A stretch of 64,000 nt of DNA from Streptomyces sp. BK239 (lineage in GTDB: Bacteria > Actinomycetota > Actinomycetes > Streptomycetales > Streptomycetaceae), in the NCBI RefSeq assembly GCF_004217285.1, contig NZ_SHKS01000007.1, positions 62,001-126,000 of the forward strand. The letters run 5' to 3'. Numbering within the stretch: the first letter of the stretch is position 1; every line of letters starts with the position of its first letter. The notes under the pieces are model-generated. The model saw only the letters and a program-made list of their open reading frames with translations. It was not told the DNA's origin and ran no database searches. Positions 34,241 through 43,562 of this stretch are shown piece by piece. Both the position numbers and the translations under genes were made by a program.

Positions 34241-37200
34241 TCAGTTCTGGTTTTGGTTGGGGTACGGGATTGTCAACTCGTGCTCCTCCAAGCTACGCAG
34301 AACCGCTGTGTCATTGGAGAGCTTATTCAGCAGGAACAGCTCTCGCGTGCGGCAGTCCGGACACAAGCTGACCATCGCCAATGGCCATAGATCGATTGGG
34401 ACGCCCGGCGGAGTGCCGTCGACATAGATTCGGTCCGGCCGCAGAGGGTGGTTGATCGATCGGCTAAACGGCTCCCAGCTCGGATGGCTCCCGCGCAGCC
34501 TCAGACCCACAGCCTGGAAGGAGGAATCATCGAGGTATTCGCAGCGCTCTACCCAAAACCAGTCGGTGCTCGACAACCAGTTGGATGAGCTGATAGCCGA
34601 TACCACATAGGGTTCAAGCTTTTCGACGTCCTCGTCGAGTTCGTGACTGCTGCGCACTCCGTGAGCATGGTGGGAATTATTACGGAGATCCTTGATGTCC
34701 TTCAGAAGCGATTGAGTGACGCCATATTCACGGAGTGCGACGAGTTCCGGAAGCTGAGGAGTTGTGACCTCATCCGTGAATCTCTTAATGAGCGTGGTCC
34801 AGGTGCCAAACGTCGCCCCGTTGCTGAACATTTTGCGTAGAGCGCTAGTGAAACTCCCGTGGTGCACAATGAGCTCACGCAGGGCGAGGATACCCAGGGT
34901 GCGCGCCGTTCCTTCACCGAGCTTGAGGAGTCCGTCCTTCCGCTCGGCTGGGTGGGTGCTCACACGGTAACGCCGCGCGAGAGCCGCGACATGAAATGGA
35001 TAGCTAGCCTCCGCACGCCACACGGGGTCGTCGAAGGGGCGCACCAGTTGTCCCGCGAGGCGCGCCTCGCGGGCGACGAACCGGATGGACTGACGGATCT
35101 CCGCAACGCGTGTCTCGGGGCCGGCGAACACGTTCGGCAAGATGCCCTCCGTCGCCATTCTCAGCGCATGACGACCCTCCTGCACCTCTGCGAGAAGATC
35201 CTCGACCTCCAGAGCAGTGACCAGCTCCACCGGTACGGGCGTGTCGAGCAGTTCTCGGGCTTGTGGGTAAGCCGCGTTTCCCTTACGGGAGTTGAGCCAT
35301 TCGCATAGCCCACGCCCGCTCCCCTGGGTGGGGTGCAGCACGAACAGCCGAGTGACTGCGTCACCGAACCCTGCAGGCAAGAGGCGCCAGTTACCGGGGC
35401 GCCCGACCAAGTCGCCACCTAGGCATGGTGTCAGTTCGGAGCCATCCAGTTCCGCATCTGGCAGTTCCAAGGCCGAGTCGACACTGTGCAGGTGGGACGC
35501 CGTGAGGTGTTTGGGCGGGATGTGTTCCGCCTCGCCTCGCTGCGGAGGACGCAGCTTGACACGCTCCGTCTCCAGCTGCGCGAAGGCCCGCAACGGTCCG
35601 AACGCCCCGTCGAGTTCCGCGACGTAGAAGAGCGAGGGCCGGATGGCGCAGCCAAGACGGGTCTTCGCGTGGTCGAGCCAGGCGTCCGGGTTTTGGGGTA
35701 GCACCTCCGTGCGGAAGTACGCATCAGGGTCGTCCAGCAGCGGCACGACGACCAAGTCACGCAACTCCGGATCAGGTTCCGTCACGCCGCGGCGCTGCTG
35801 TACTTCTCCTTGATCGTCGCGCACCCCAATTACGTTTCGGACGCTTCTTTCGAAGGCGGCACCTCGCGGCCAGGTCTGGCCGACGGCCGCAGCTGCGCCT
35901 CGTAGTGCCGAGAAGGCGTCGGCGCTGGTGGCCCAAGACGTGCCGACCAACCCACGCAGCGCACCGATCAGCTTTTCGGGGTGACCCCCTCGTTGGATCG
36001 GTCGCAGGGAGGAAAGCTGGTGCAAGGCGTCGGTGGTGAGTTCAAAGCGCAGACGCAACGGGCGTTCAATGACAATCTGCCGGTACAGCAGGTCCTCGTT
36101 CCGCACGACATTCACCTGGTCGCGGGGGGATCCACCGAGCGGAGCCGACAACGCCTCTTCGTAGAGCCGGACGATCTTGTCGAGTTGATCGGGGCCGAGA
36201 TACTTCCGCTTGCTGCCCGATGACTGCCGCGTCTTCTGCCAGTGGTCCTGAGCTTTGATCAGGGCCACCCTGCCCTGGTGCGCCGGCTTCTTGCGATTGC
36301 TCAGGACCCAGAGGTACGTGCTGATGCCAGTGTTGTAGAAGAGTTGGCCAGGCAGGGCGACGATGCCCTCGAGCCAGTCATTCTCAACGATCCATCGCCG
36401 GATGTCGGACTCACCCGAGCCAGAGGCTCCGCCCTGCATCGGAGAGCCGCTGAAGAGGACAACAACACGGCTTCCACCGCCACCGGAGGCGTCCGCCGGT
36501 TTCATCTTCGCCAGCATGTGCTGGAGGAAGAGCAGTGACCCGTCGCTGAGACGCGGCAGCCCCGCGCCGAAGCGCCCCATATTGCCCAGTTCATGCTCGG
36601 CACGGACCTGATATTCGGCGGTCTTCCAACTAAGACCGAACGGAGGATGCGCCAACAGGTAGTCGAAGCGCTCGTGGCCGAAGAGGTCGTCCCGCAGCAC
36701 ATTCCCGAACCGGATCTGCGCCGGGTCGCGCCCGCTCATCAGCATATTGGCGCCAGCGACGGCCCAGGTCTCGGCGTTGATCTCCTGGCCGTGCAGGGAC
36801 ACGTGCGCCTCGGCGTTCGAGGACTCGATGCACTCGGCCACCTCATCGAGCAGTCCCCCGGTTCCGCAGGCCGGGTCGTGAACCGTGCGGAGGACGCCGG
36901 GCAGCGCGAGCTCCTGCTGATCGGGCCGCACGAGTAGTGCAGACATCAGTCGGCCGACGTCACGGGGGGTGACGTGCTCGTCTGCGCCAGTCCCTCCTGC
37001 CGTGTCGGCCGAGCGCCGTACGAGGTCCTCGAACACGAACCCCATGTCGCGGGCAGAAAGGGAGGCCCCCAGGTCCAGCGAGAGAAACCGGCGGACGACC
37101 CCATACAGCAGCCCAGTGTGGTGCAGCCGTTCGATGGTGCGGTCGAACCCGAAGCGCTGGAATACGTCTCTGACGTTCTCGGAGTACTCGCGCACGTACC

Positions 37201-37552
37201 CACGTAGCAACGCCTCCAAGTTGCTCGGGTCGGCGACGACAGAGTCCAAGGCGTAGCGACTGGTGTTGAAGAAGGGATGGCCGGAGGCGCGGCGGAGCGC
37301 AACCTCCCGGAATGAGTCCGGATATGCACCGTTGTCCGCCAATTTGGCCGAGGTGCCCAGTACCTCCTGGCGCGAGGGGTCGAGCAGGCAATCCAAGCGC
37401 CGCAGCACGGTGAACGGCAATACAACGCTGCCATACTCAGATGTCTTGAAGTCCCCGCGAAGAAGATCCGTGAGCGACCAGATATGCCTGGAAAGCTGCG
37501 TCCCTGATTCGCTGATGGCGTTCCCCCTCCGACCCCCCGGCCCCTCCTGCAC
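34241..37552 (-). CDS. HsdM-type adenine methyltransferase with C-terminal HEPN-like region
   Basis: GTG 37552 gives 1103 residues. An HsdM-like N-terminal bundle (TQLSRHIWSLTDLLRGDF) precedes the methyltransferase domain: motif I DPACGTGG (226-233), motif IV as AHPPFG (301-306) where NPPF or NPPY is usual, then LEGIVALPGQLFYNTGIST and KKPAHQGRVALIKAQ, all typical of type I M subunits. The last 550 residues are not HsdM-like. They include DLRNNSHH with an Rx4H pair (R957, H962), as in HEPN domains, and a CPDC pair near 1002. The gene converges on the pPIWI-RE operon, 88 bases from its end. It may mark self DNA for that system; the HEPN part may add an RNase. No HsdS or HsdR is present. Confidence 0.8.
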   Translation of the reverse strand: MQEGPGGRRGNAISESGTQLSRHIWSLTDLLRGDFKTSEYGSVVLPFTVLRRLDCLLDPSRQEVLGTSAKLADNGAYPDSFREVALRRASGHPFFNTSRYALDSVVADPSNLEALLRGYVREYSENVRDVFQRFGFDRTIERLHHTGLLYGVVRRFLSLDLGASLSARDMGFVFEDLVRRSADTAGGTGADEHVTPRDVGRLMSALLVRPDQQELALPGVLRTVHDPACGTGGLLDEVAECIESSNAEAHVSLHGQEINAETWAVAGANMLMSGRDPAQIRFGNVLRDDLFGHERFDYLLAHPPFGLSWKTAEYQVRAEHELGNMGRFGAGLPRLSDGSLLFLQHMLAKMKPADASGGGGSRVVVLFSGSPMQGGASGSGESDIRRWIVENDWLEGIVALPGQLFYNTGISTYLWVLSNRKKPAHQGRVALIKAQDHWQKTRQSSGSKRKYLGPDQLDKIVRLYEEALSAPLGGSPRDQVNVVRNEDLLYRQIVIERPLRLRFELTTDALHQLSSLRPIQRGGHPEKLIGALRGLVGTSWATSADAFSALRGAAAAVGQTWPRGAAFERSVRNVIGVRDDQGEVQQRRGVTEPDPELRDLVVVPLLDDPDAYFRTEVLPQNPDAWLDHAKTRLGCAIRPSLFYVAELDGAFGPLRAFAQLETERVKLRPPQRGEAEHIPPKHLTASHLHSVDSALELPDAELDGSELTPCLGGDLVGRPGNWRLLPAGFGDAVTRLFVLHPTQGSGRGLCEWLNSRKGNAAYPQARELLDTPVPVELVTALEVEDLLAEVQEGRHALRMATEGILPNVFAGPETRVAEIRQSIRFVAREARLAGQLVRPFDDPVWRAEASYPFHVAALARRYRVSTHPAERKDGLLKLGEGTARTLGILALRELIVHHGSFTSALRKMFSNGATFGTWTTLIKRFTDEVTTPQLPELVALREYGVTQSLLKDIKDLRNNSHHAHGVRSSHELDEDVEKLEPYVVSAISSSNWLSSTDWFWVERCEYLDDSSFQAVGLRLRGSHPSWEPFSRSINHPLRPDRIYVDGTPPGVPIDLWPLAMVSLCPDCRTRELFLLNKLSNDTAVLRSLEEHELTIPYPNQNQN

Positions 37553-37582
37553 CCAGGGCCGATCTTCACACGGTCATTGATC

Positions 37583-38152
37583 TTACGCAGAGGGCATCAC
37601 CGTGACGGCCCGCTCCCGCCAATCGGCCATTGCCGCTCCCCCAGCAGCAGCCGGCGGGCACATGGACTCCGCAATCTGGCATGACCGCGCCAATAAGCTG
37701 CGATGCGCAGGTACAACGTCACCGGGCGCGCGATGTGATCGCCCACCCGTCACCCACCGCTTCATCCCGCGCCGCCGCGCCAGCCGCTCCGTCATGCCGG
37801 GCCGAGTGGTTCCTCCCTTCGCATCCTTGGGTGCCGACAAGAGCCCGTAACCCGGCCCCGGCAAAGCACCAGCAATGACCTTCGACCCCTTGAGACGGGA
37901 CTAGCAATCCCATATGGAACCAGATGCCAATCCACTAAGATCAGGTGAGGCAACGGCAACATCACGTGGGTCAGGACAACTCTTCCAGAGTCCTCCCGGG
38001 CGCCCTCCACGACCAGGAGGAAACGCTACCGATCGCAGACTCGTCACGCAGACGGTTCCGTGAACGGCAGCGCAGAGATCACCCGCCTGCCACTGTCGCT
38101 GTAACCTGCGGCTCAGGGTTCGGGCCGACTCTCAGGCCGGAGGGACGCGAAC
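37583..38152. other. Gap upstream of the methyltransferase, no gene supported
   Basis: This 570-base stretch precedes a thioredoxin-reductase remnant. A plus frame 37602-37850 (82 aa, with RCAGTTSPGARCDRPPVTHR) has two Cys and acceptable codons but no binding site or family, and an overlapping minus frame is equally long. The stretch should also hold the leftward promoter of the methyltransferase gene. Confidence 0.35.
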
Positions 38153-38416
38153 CGCACTGCGGCCAACAGCAAGGTCGTCTCGCCCTCCACGCGCACCAAC
38201 ATCCCCGGTGCCTTCGCCGCCGACGATGTCGTCGACCACACCTACCGCCAGATCATCACGGCCGCTGGCAGTGGCTGCCAGGCCGCACTCGACGCAGAGC
38301 GGTACCTCGCCGGGCTTGCCGACAACAGGACCAAAAAGGCGTTGACCATTCTTACGGAAATCGCTCCCGGGGCGGCCTCGCTCGTACATCTAGCCGCCCC
38401 GGTCATCCCGACTTGA
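38153..38416 (+). pseudogene. 3' remnant of a thioredoxin reductase gene
   Basis: An 87-codon frame without a start reads VVSPSTRTNIPGAFAADDVV then DHTYRQIITAAGSGCQAALD and AERYLAGLADN. This is the C-terminal FAD-binding end of bacterial TrxB, which normally reads PGVFAAGDVVDHTYRQAITA. The Gly of the GD pair that contacts FAD has become Asp. The rest of the roughly 320-residue gene, including both NAD/FAD Rossmann parts and the CxxC, is missing. Some 30 unrelated residues follow before the TGA. It is a gene fragment captured or left by recombination. Confidence 0.75.
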
Positions 38417-38477
38417 CGATTAGGCAAGATACGTAAATCACGTGCACTAGTACGACTTTCACCCATACCCTCAAGTC

Positions 38478-39290
38478 GTGACAACCACCACTGAGGAAGA
38501 TCAATACCTCAGACGGACCCTTGCACTGCTGGACAGCGCCAGGCCGTACGAGAGCCTCACCCAGTCCGACTCCAGGCAGTGGCAGGTGCAGCCCGGAAGC
38601 GCCCTGGCCGGGGACGACGCCAAGACTGACCCCTACCAGGTGTCGCACAACGCCTGGAACGCTCTGGGCGTGGCCGTCGACCACCTCCACTGCTTCCGCT
38701 CCACGTTCGCGGACGACCCGCGGGACAACTCGATGTCGATCACGCTCCACACCCACGGACAGTACTCATTGCTGCGAGGCGCTTTTGAGAACAGCGCCCG
38801 CGCCGTATGGATGCTCGGGCCCAACCAGCGTCTCGTCCGCGTGCAGCGGCGACTGTGCATGCAGGCCGGCGAGAACAAGAACTCCGACCGCATGAACGCA
38901 CTGCTCCATCAACAGCCCAGGCGGCCGCTGGACGTACGGATGCAGCAGCTGACCGACCTCGTCATCAAGGCGGGAACAGACCCAACCGACGCCAAGAGGG
39001 TCCTCAAGCCCGCGACGTACTCGGAAATCGTGCGGGAAGCGGGAGCCCTGACTCTCATGGGCTCTGCCGAAGCCGAAGTCGTGTGGAGCAGCTGCAGTTC
39101 GCTGGCACACGGCGACATCTACGGCACCCTCAGCATCCTGGAGCGCAACATCGTGGACACCCAGGGGCGCCTGGTCCTCGCACAAATCACCAGCTCTCCC
39201 AAGGTGCTGTTTTGGGCCACAGACCGCACCGTCGCGATGATGCAACGCGGCTTCGGCCTCTTCAAGGAACGCATCACCTGTCACCGCTGA
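38478..39290 (+). CDS. Hypothetical protein of the defence-like island (270 aa)
   Basis: GTG 38478 starts a soluble helical protein: YLRRTLALLDSARPYESLTQ, then VAVDHLHCFRSTFAD, GQYSLLRGAFENSARAVWML and AEVVWSSCSSLAHGDIYGTL. The ordered helices and the LAHGD block resemble uncharacterised proteins of the HEPN/DUF5677-like helical-bundle kind, but no Rx4H motif is present. The next gene follows after 53 bases on the same strand, so they probably form a two-gene unit. No catalytic function is assigned. Confidence 0.65.
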   Translation: MTTTTEEDQYLRRTLALLDSARPYESLTQSDSRQWQVQPGSALAGDDAKTDPYQVSHNAWNALGVAVDHLHCFRSTFADDPRDNSMSITLHTHGQYSLLRGAFENSARAVWMLGPNQRLVRVQRRLCMQAGENKNSDRMNALLHQQPRRPLDVRMQQLTDLVIKAGTDPTDAKRVLKPATYSEIVREAGALTLMGSAEAEVVWSSCSSLAHGDIYGTLSILERNIVDTQGRLVLAQITSSPKVLFWATDRTVAMMQRGFGLFKERITCHR

Positions 39291-39343
39291 CCAGCGGCGC
39301 ACGCACAGAAGCCACTGTCAGCACCGAGGGGAACAATCAGCTC

Positions 39344-40363
39344 ATGCGCGACCACCGCAGATTCAGAATGGCCGATGGTGCCGAACTCGTCGGCCGTCAG
39401 GGCGAGTCGTTCGAGATGCGGGTCAGCATTCCTTCCGATGACAACGGGTTCTTCGGCCGTCAGTGCCCGGAGTGTTCGCTGGTCTTCCGCATGGACGTTC
39501 ATCAGTACGAGGCGCTACCCGACAACCTCGTCCTCTGGTGCGTCTACTGCGGACACCCCGCGGAGCACTCAGAGTTCATGACCGAGCAGCAGCGCGATCG
39601 CCTCATGCGCGCCGCAGGTGACTTCGCCATGCAGATGGTCAGCCAGGAGTTGGACAAGATGTTCGGCGGGCTGGTACGCAGCTCGCGCGGTGGCAGCATC
39701 TCCTTCTCCTATAGGTCGCAGCCCATCTACCCCCGCCCGCTGCCGGGCATCGACGAGGAGCAACTCGTCCGTGTCCGAACCTGCGCGGGATGCCAGAACG
39801 ACTACGCTGTCTTCGGGGAACACCGATACTGCCCCGTGTGCGGTCAACTACCGGCCGCATCGGTCGCCTTCGACGCCCTCCAGGCCGATACCGCCCGCCT
39901 GGACGCGTTGGAAGCCCTGCCCACGGACGCGAAGGCACTGCTCCGGGAGCAGGGAGTGTTCACGCGCAACTGGGTCGACACCGTAGAGAACGTTGTAGGA
40001 GTCGTGGAAGCCTTGGCTTCCTCCCTCTTCCGCGCGGCCGTGCCGAACGCGGACAGCCTCCTCAACGGCAAGGGGGCCATCTTCCAGCGTCTCGACCACA
40101 TGGCCGAACTGATCGTCGCCGCTGGCTTCCCCGACCTACGGACCACCCTCGGCTCGCAAACGTGGCAGCGCCTCCTCGAAACGTGGGCCGCTCGACATGT
40201 CTTCACCCATAACGACGGCATCGTGGACGAGAAGTACCTGATCAAGGTGCCTCATTCATCCGCGCAGATCGGGCAGCGTCTCGTACTGACCGAAACCATG
40301 TGCCGCAGCGCGCTGGACGATGCCAAGGCCCTGTGCGAAACCCTCGTGGACGTGCTGCGCTAG
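39344..40363 (+). CDS. Zinc-ribbon HEPN-like protein
   Basis: ATG 39344 (GAGGGG 15 bases upstream) gives 339 residues. Two zinc ribbons are clear: C41-P-E-C44 with C66-V-Y-C69, and C147-A-G-C150 with C163-P-V-C166. A helical C-terminal domain from about 215 (ENVVGVVEALASSLFRAAVP) contains WAARHVFTHNDG, an Rx4H motif (R284, H289) followed by ND, as in HEPN ribonuclease domains. Zinc ribbons often bind nucleic acid and the HEPN part may cleave RNA. It sits between the methyltransferase and int2, so it belongs to the cargo of element 2. Its exact family is not recognised. Confidence 0.65.
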   Translation: MRDHRRFRMADGAELVGRQGESFEMRVSIPSDDNGFFGRQCPECSLVFRMDVHQYEALPDNLVLWCVYCGHPAEHSEFMTEQQRDRLMRAAGDFAMQMVSQELDKMFGGLVRSSRGGSISFSYRSQPIYPRPLPGIDEEQLVRVRTCAGCQNDYAVFGEHRYCPVCGQLPAASVAFDALQADTARLDALEALPTDAKALLREQGVFTRNWVDTVENVVGVVEALASSLFRAAVPNADSLLNGKGAIFQRLDHMAELIVAAGFPDLRTTLGSQTWQRLLETWAARHVFTHNDGIVDEKYLIKVPHSSAQIGQRLVLTETMCRSALDDAKALCETLVDVLR

Positions 40364-40459
40364 AGGCGCGCGAGGGCACATCTCAGTCACATGAGCCTGG
40401 GAAACGGCCCCACGTACCCTTATGCATGCGGATGTGAGCGGACGGTCCGGCACGAGCTG

Positions 40460-41611
40460 TCACCAGCGGGATGGTTCAGGCTGCTTCCCAAGGCCGGCGT
40501 CCAGGATGCGGGCCGCCTTGGTGATACTCCCCGGCATCAGATGCCGGTAGGTTCGATACGTCTCCTCGATCGACTTGTGGCCCATCCATTCCGCCACGTC
40601 GGTGATCGGTATCCCGTTTCCGAGGGCGTTCGAGGCGAAGTAGTGCCGGAAGCCGTACATGCCGACACCGTCCTCCGCGGGCAGGTCCTTGAAGAGCTTC
40701 TGCACACGGCGGCGTTCCATCGGCTCCGTGTAGTAGCCGCTCGGACCGCGCAGCAGATAGCCCTCCTTCGTGGTGCCGCGCTTCTTCTCGTACCGCTCCA
40801 TCTCTTCCCGCACCGAGCGCGGCAGGGGAACCTCCCGGAACTCCCCCGCCTTGCGGTGCTTCAGCTTCGCCGGCCTGTGCGTGTTGGAGTGGATCTGCTC
40901 GTGCACCCGGTAGACGTCGTCGGCCACGACATTGTTGACGTTCACTGCCCGGGCTTCCCCGTTCCGCAAGCCGCAGCCCACCATCATGACGATCTCAAGC
41001 GCGAGATCTTCGTCAGCGGCCGCCAGCGCCTTCTTCACGTAGGCGAGGGACGGAATGACCACCTTTTCGCGGACGTATTCCGGTTCCTGGACGCCCCTCA
41101 CAGGGTCGTCCGCCATAGCACCCTTGCCATACGCGTCCCGGAGGATCGCCTTGAGGACACGGAAGATGTTCACCTGGTTTCCGCGCCCCACCCCGTCCGC
41201 CTCCAACTCATCCAGGAAGCGCTCGACCACGATGGGCGTAACCGAATTCAGTTTCCGCGACCCGAGACGAGGAATGATGTGCACGTTGATGGAGCTGTCC
41301 ACGTGCCATCCCGTCGAGTACTCCGTCATCTTGCGCTGCCGCGGCCGCCACTGCTTCGCGTATTCCACGATCGTCTGCTGACCGAGTTCGCGGCGAACCT
41401 CGGCGACGGATGGCGCCGTTGTCTTCTTCTCCGCGTAGATCTGCGTGAGACGCTCGATCGCGTCGTCCTGCGTCTCGTAGCCAGCCTCTTCACGCTGCTT
41501 GCCGAGAGCGTCCCGGAACCGAATCGTGTACGGGTGCGGGCAACGGGTCGGCCTGGAACAACCGCACTCCTTGAAGAACGACCCCATCCCACGAGCAAGC
41601 TGTCGAGCCAC
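40460..41611 (-). CDS. Tyrosine recombinase (integrase) of element 2
   Basis: A 383-residue integrase nearly identical in layout to that at 24351: the same start (ARQLARGMGSFFK), CPHPYTIRFRD, core-binding domain, GCGLRNGEA, RPAKLKHRKAGEFREVPLP, GFRHYFAS, WMGHKSIEE and TYRTYRHL with the nucleophile Tyr. Differences are scattered (about 12% by eye) and the C-terminus is five residues longer (GKQPEPSRW). It should integrate and excise element 2. The 108-bp repeat copy 2 follows behind its start. No excisionase gene is visible. Confidence 0.93.
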   Translation of the reverse strand: MARQLARGMGSFFKECGCSRPTRCPHPYTIRFRDALGKQREEAGYETQDDAIERLTQIYAEKKTTAPSVAEVRRELGQQTIVEYAKQWRPRQRKMTEYSTGWHVDSSINVHIIPRLGSRKLNSVTPIVVERFLDELEADGVGRGNQVNIFRVLKAILRDAYGKGAMADDPVRGVQEPEYVREKVVIPSLAYVKKALAAADEDLALEIVMMVGCGLRNGEARAVNVNNVVADDVYRVHEQIHSNTHRPAKLKHRKAGEFREVPLPRSVREEMERYEKKRGTTKEGYLLRGPSGYYTEPMERRRVQKLFKDLPAEDGVGMYGFRHYFASNALGNGIPITDVAEWMGHKSIEETYRTYRHLMPGSITKAARILDAGLGKQPEPSRW

Positions 41612-41738
41612 GCATCAAGCCTTCCGAGCAGGGCAATGGGCAGCGCAGGAGGCCCCTGCCACAGGTGCAGGTCAGCACGCCGGACACCATCCGACCCGAT
41701 GCTGACCGTTTGCTGACCCGGGGGCAGCGATCAGGGCT

Positions 41739-41846
41739 CTGACCTGCGAAAACACCCAAACGCTAGATCTTGGACTTGAACATGGTGCGCAGCATTTTCA
41801 ACTCCTGGAAGACGGCTCCCTGCCTGCTTCATGCGGGTCAAGGGCG
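41739..41846. repeat. 108-bp direct repeat, copy 2 (candidate right att region of element 2)
   Basis: It aligns without gaps to 25607-25714 with 87 of 108 matches by my count, including the run GAAGACGGCTCCC. It lies 128 bases behind int2 and just before typical chromosomal genes, so the right element-chromosome junction is probably here. No tRNA gene is seen in or next to it. Confidence 0.65.
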
Positions 41847-42335
41847 GTCTCCGGAGAGTACAACGAGTCGCATGTCCGGTCAGCTGTCGTCCGGTGTTCC
41901 AGGGGTCACACTGAACTCATCTCTGATAGGCCATCATCCCGGAGCGCGATGAGTCGCCGGCCGGCCGTGACGACTCCGCGCCGGCCCGGGAACCTCGGTG
42001 GCACGGGCCCGGCCCCGAGCAGCCCTTGATGCTGGGGGGTGAAACGACGGCGCGATCAAACAGGCGTCTGCCTGCTGGCCGAGAAGTGAGCGAGATGGCG
42101 ACCGTCGGGGCGAATGACCACGTTGGTCATCCGCGCAGCAGGTCACCGGGTCCCACCTGTGCACACAGTGGCGTGCGAGCCGCAGGGCCGGACCGCCACC
42201 GAGCGCCCCGGAACGAAGTTCTTACGAGACGCTGACGCGGTACCAAAACACCTTCAGCTCACCCTCCCCACAGGCAACTCTGGTTCTGCACGTCACCAAC
42301 CGTCGGTGGCGGCGAGGCACTACGAGGAGTCAGGC
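41847..42335. other. Chromosomal side of the element junction, no gene supported
   Basis: This 489-base stretch lies between the att-like repeat and the secreted propeller gene. Short frames exist on both strands but without protein-like pattern. The part near 42210-42240 (GGAACGAAGTTCTTACGAG) may belong to the promoter of the following gene; this is weak. Confidence 0.35.
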
Positions 42336-43562
42336 GTGAGCAGGCATACCAGGCGCAGGTCGAAGTCGCAGGTTCGGATGACCATCGCCGGGGCCGGCAT
42401 CCTCGCGTCGGCGGGGGTCGCGACCACGGTGGCGATCGCATCGGCGGGGGAAGCTCCCCGACCGTCCGAAGGCGCGACGACGAAGCACGCCGAGCAGGGA
42501 GCCGACCACGCCGTCTTCGTACAAGGCAACGAGCTCGCCGGAAACACCATCCATGTCTTCAAGCGCGACGAGAACGGCAAGCTGACCGGCTCAGGTACCT
42601 ATGCGACCGGAGGCAAGGGCGGCGACCAGGTCGACGCGCCCACCGACTCTCTCGCCTCCCAGGGCTCACTCGTCTACGACCGCGGCTCGCACCTGCTGCT
42701 GGCGGTCAACGCGGGCAGCGGCACCGTGACCTCCTTCCGGGTCGAGGGACAGAAACTGACGAACCGACGGGTGGTGCGCTCCGGCGGTGACTTCCCCTCC
42801 TCCATCGCGGTGTCCGGCAACCTCGCCTACGTCATGAACGCGGGAGGCACGGGGAGCGTCCAGGGCTTCAAGATCACGGCCAACGGACTCGAGCCGCTGG
42901 GCGGTTCACACCGCTCCCTGGGGCTGAAGAACGACAAGGTGCCGTTGTTCAGCAGCTCGCCCGGCCAGGTCGCGTTCACGCCGGGCGGCCGTGAGCTGGT
43001 CGTCACCACGAAGTCCGCCAACACCATCGAGGTGTTCCCGGTGCGACGCGACGGACGTCCCGCCCACCGGGCGAAGGTGAACGACTCGGCCGGCGGCGTG
43101 CCGTTCGCGATCACCTTCGACAAGGCGGGCCGCATGCTCGTGGCCGAAGCCGAGAAATCGACGGTCAGTACGTACAAGGTGCTCGCCGACGGCAGCCTCA
43201 AGGTCGTCCAGAAGCCCCTGGCCAACGGTCAGAACACGCTGTGCTGGCTGGAGCGCGCCGGCAACTTCTTCTACGGCGGCAACACTGGCAGCTCAACGGT
43301 CACCGGTTACCGCGCTGACCGGTACGGCAGGCTCGCGCTGACCAACGAGGCGGGCATCGCCACCATGCCGTCCGCCATCTCCCAGGGCGTCATCGATTTG
43401 GCGGTGACACAGGACGAGAAGTTCCTGTACGTGCAGAACGGAACCTCCGGCACCGTCGACGGCTTCCGCATCGGCAGGAACGGCTCCCTCACCAAGGTCA
43501 CCACAGCCACCGGACTCCCTCCTTTCGCCGAGTCCGGCATGGAGGGAATAGCCGCGGTGTAA
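42336..43562 (+). CDS. Secreted lactonase-like beta-propeller protein
   Basis: GTG 42336 follows GAGGAG by 5 bases; the longer open frame upstream lacks a binding site. The 408-residue protein has an Arg-rich n-region and hydrophobic signal (MTIAGAGILASAGVATTVAI) with likely cleavage after ASA. The mature part shows repeated propeller blades: NTIHVFKRDENGKLTGSGTY, GTVTSFRVEGQKLTNRRVV, NTIEVFPVRRDGRP, STVSTYKVLADGSLKVV, STVTGYRADRYGRLALT and GTVDGFRIGRNGSLTKV. This is the 7-bladed fold of the lactonase family (PF10282-like). The substrate is unknown; it acts outside the cell. Confidence 0.85.
   Translation: MSRHTRRRSKSQVRMTIAGAGILASAGVATTVAIASAGEAPRPSEGATTKHAEQGADHAVFVQGNELAGNTIHVFKRDENGKLTGSGTYATGGKGGDQVDAPTDSLASQGSLVYDRGSHLLLAVNAGSGTVTSFRVEGQKLTNRRVVRSGGDFPSSIAVSGNLAYVMNAGGTGSVQGFKITANGLEPLGGSHRSLGLKNDKVPLFSSSPGQVAFTPGGRELVVTTKSANTIEVFPVRRDGRPAHRAKVNDSAGGVPFAITFDKAGRMLVAEAEKSTVSTYKVLADGSLKVVQKPLANGQNTLCWLERAGNFFYGGNTGSSTVTGYRADRYGRLALTNEAGIATMPSAISQGVIDLAVTQDEKFLYVQNGTSGTVDGFRIGRNGSLTKVTTATGLPPFAESGMEGIAAV

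Noticed and set aside
37602..37850. 82-aa plus frame with two Cys
   Set aside because: An overlapping minus frame of similar length has equal support; no start signal or family.
25607..41846. tRNA gene as the integration target
   Set aside because: No cloverleaf or typical tRNA 3' end could be found in or beside either 108-bp repeat.
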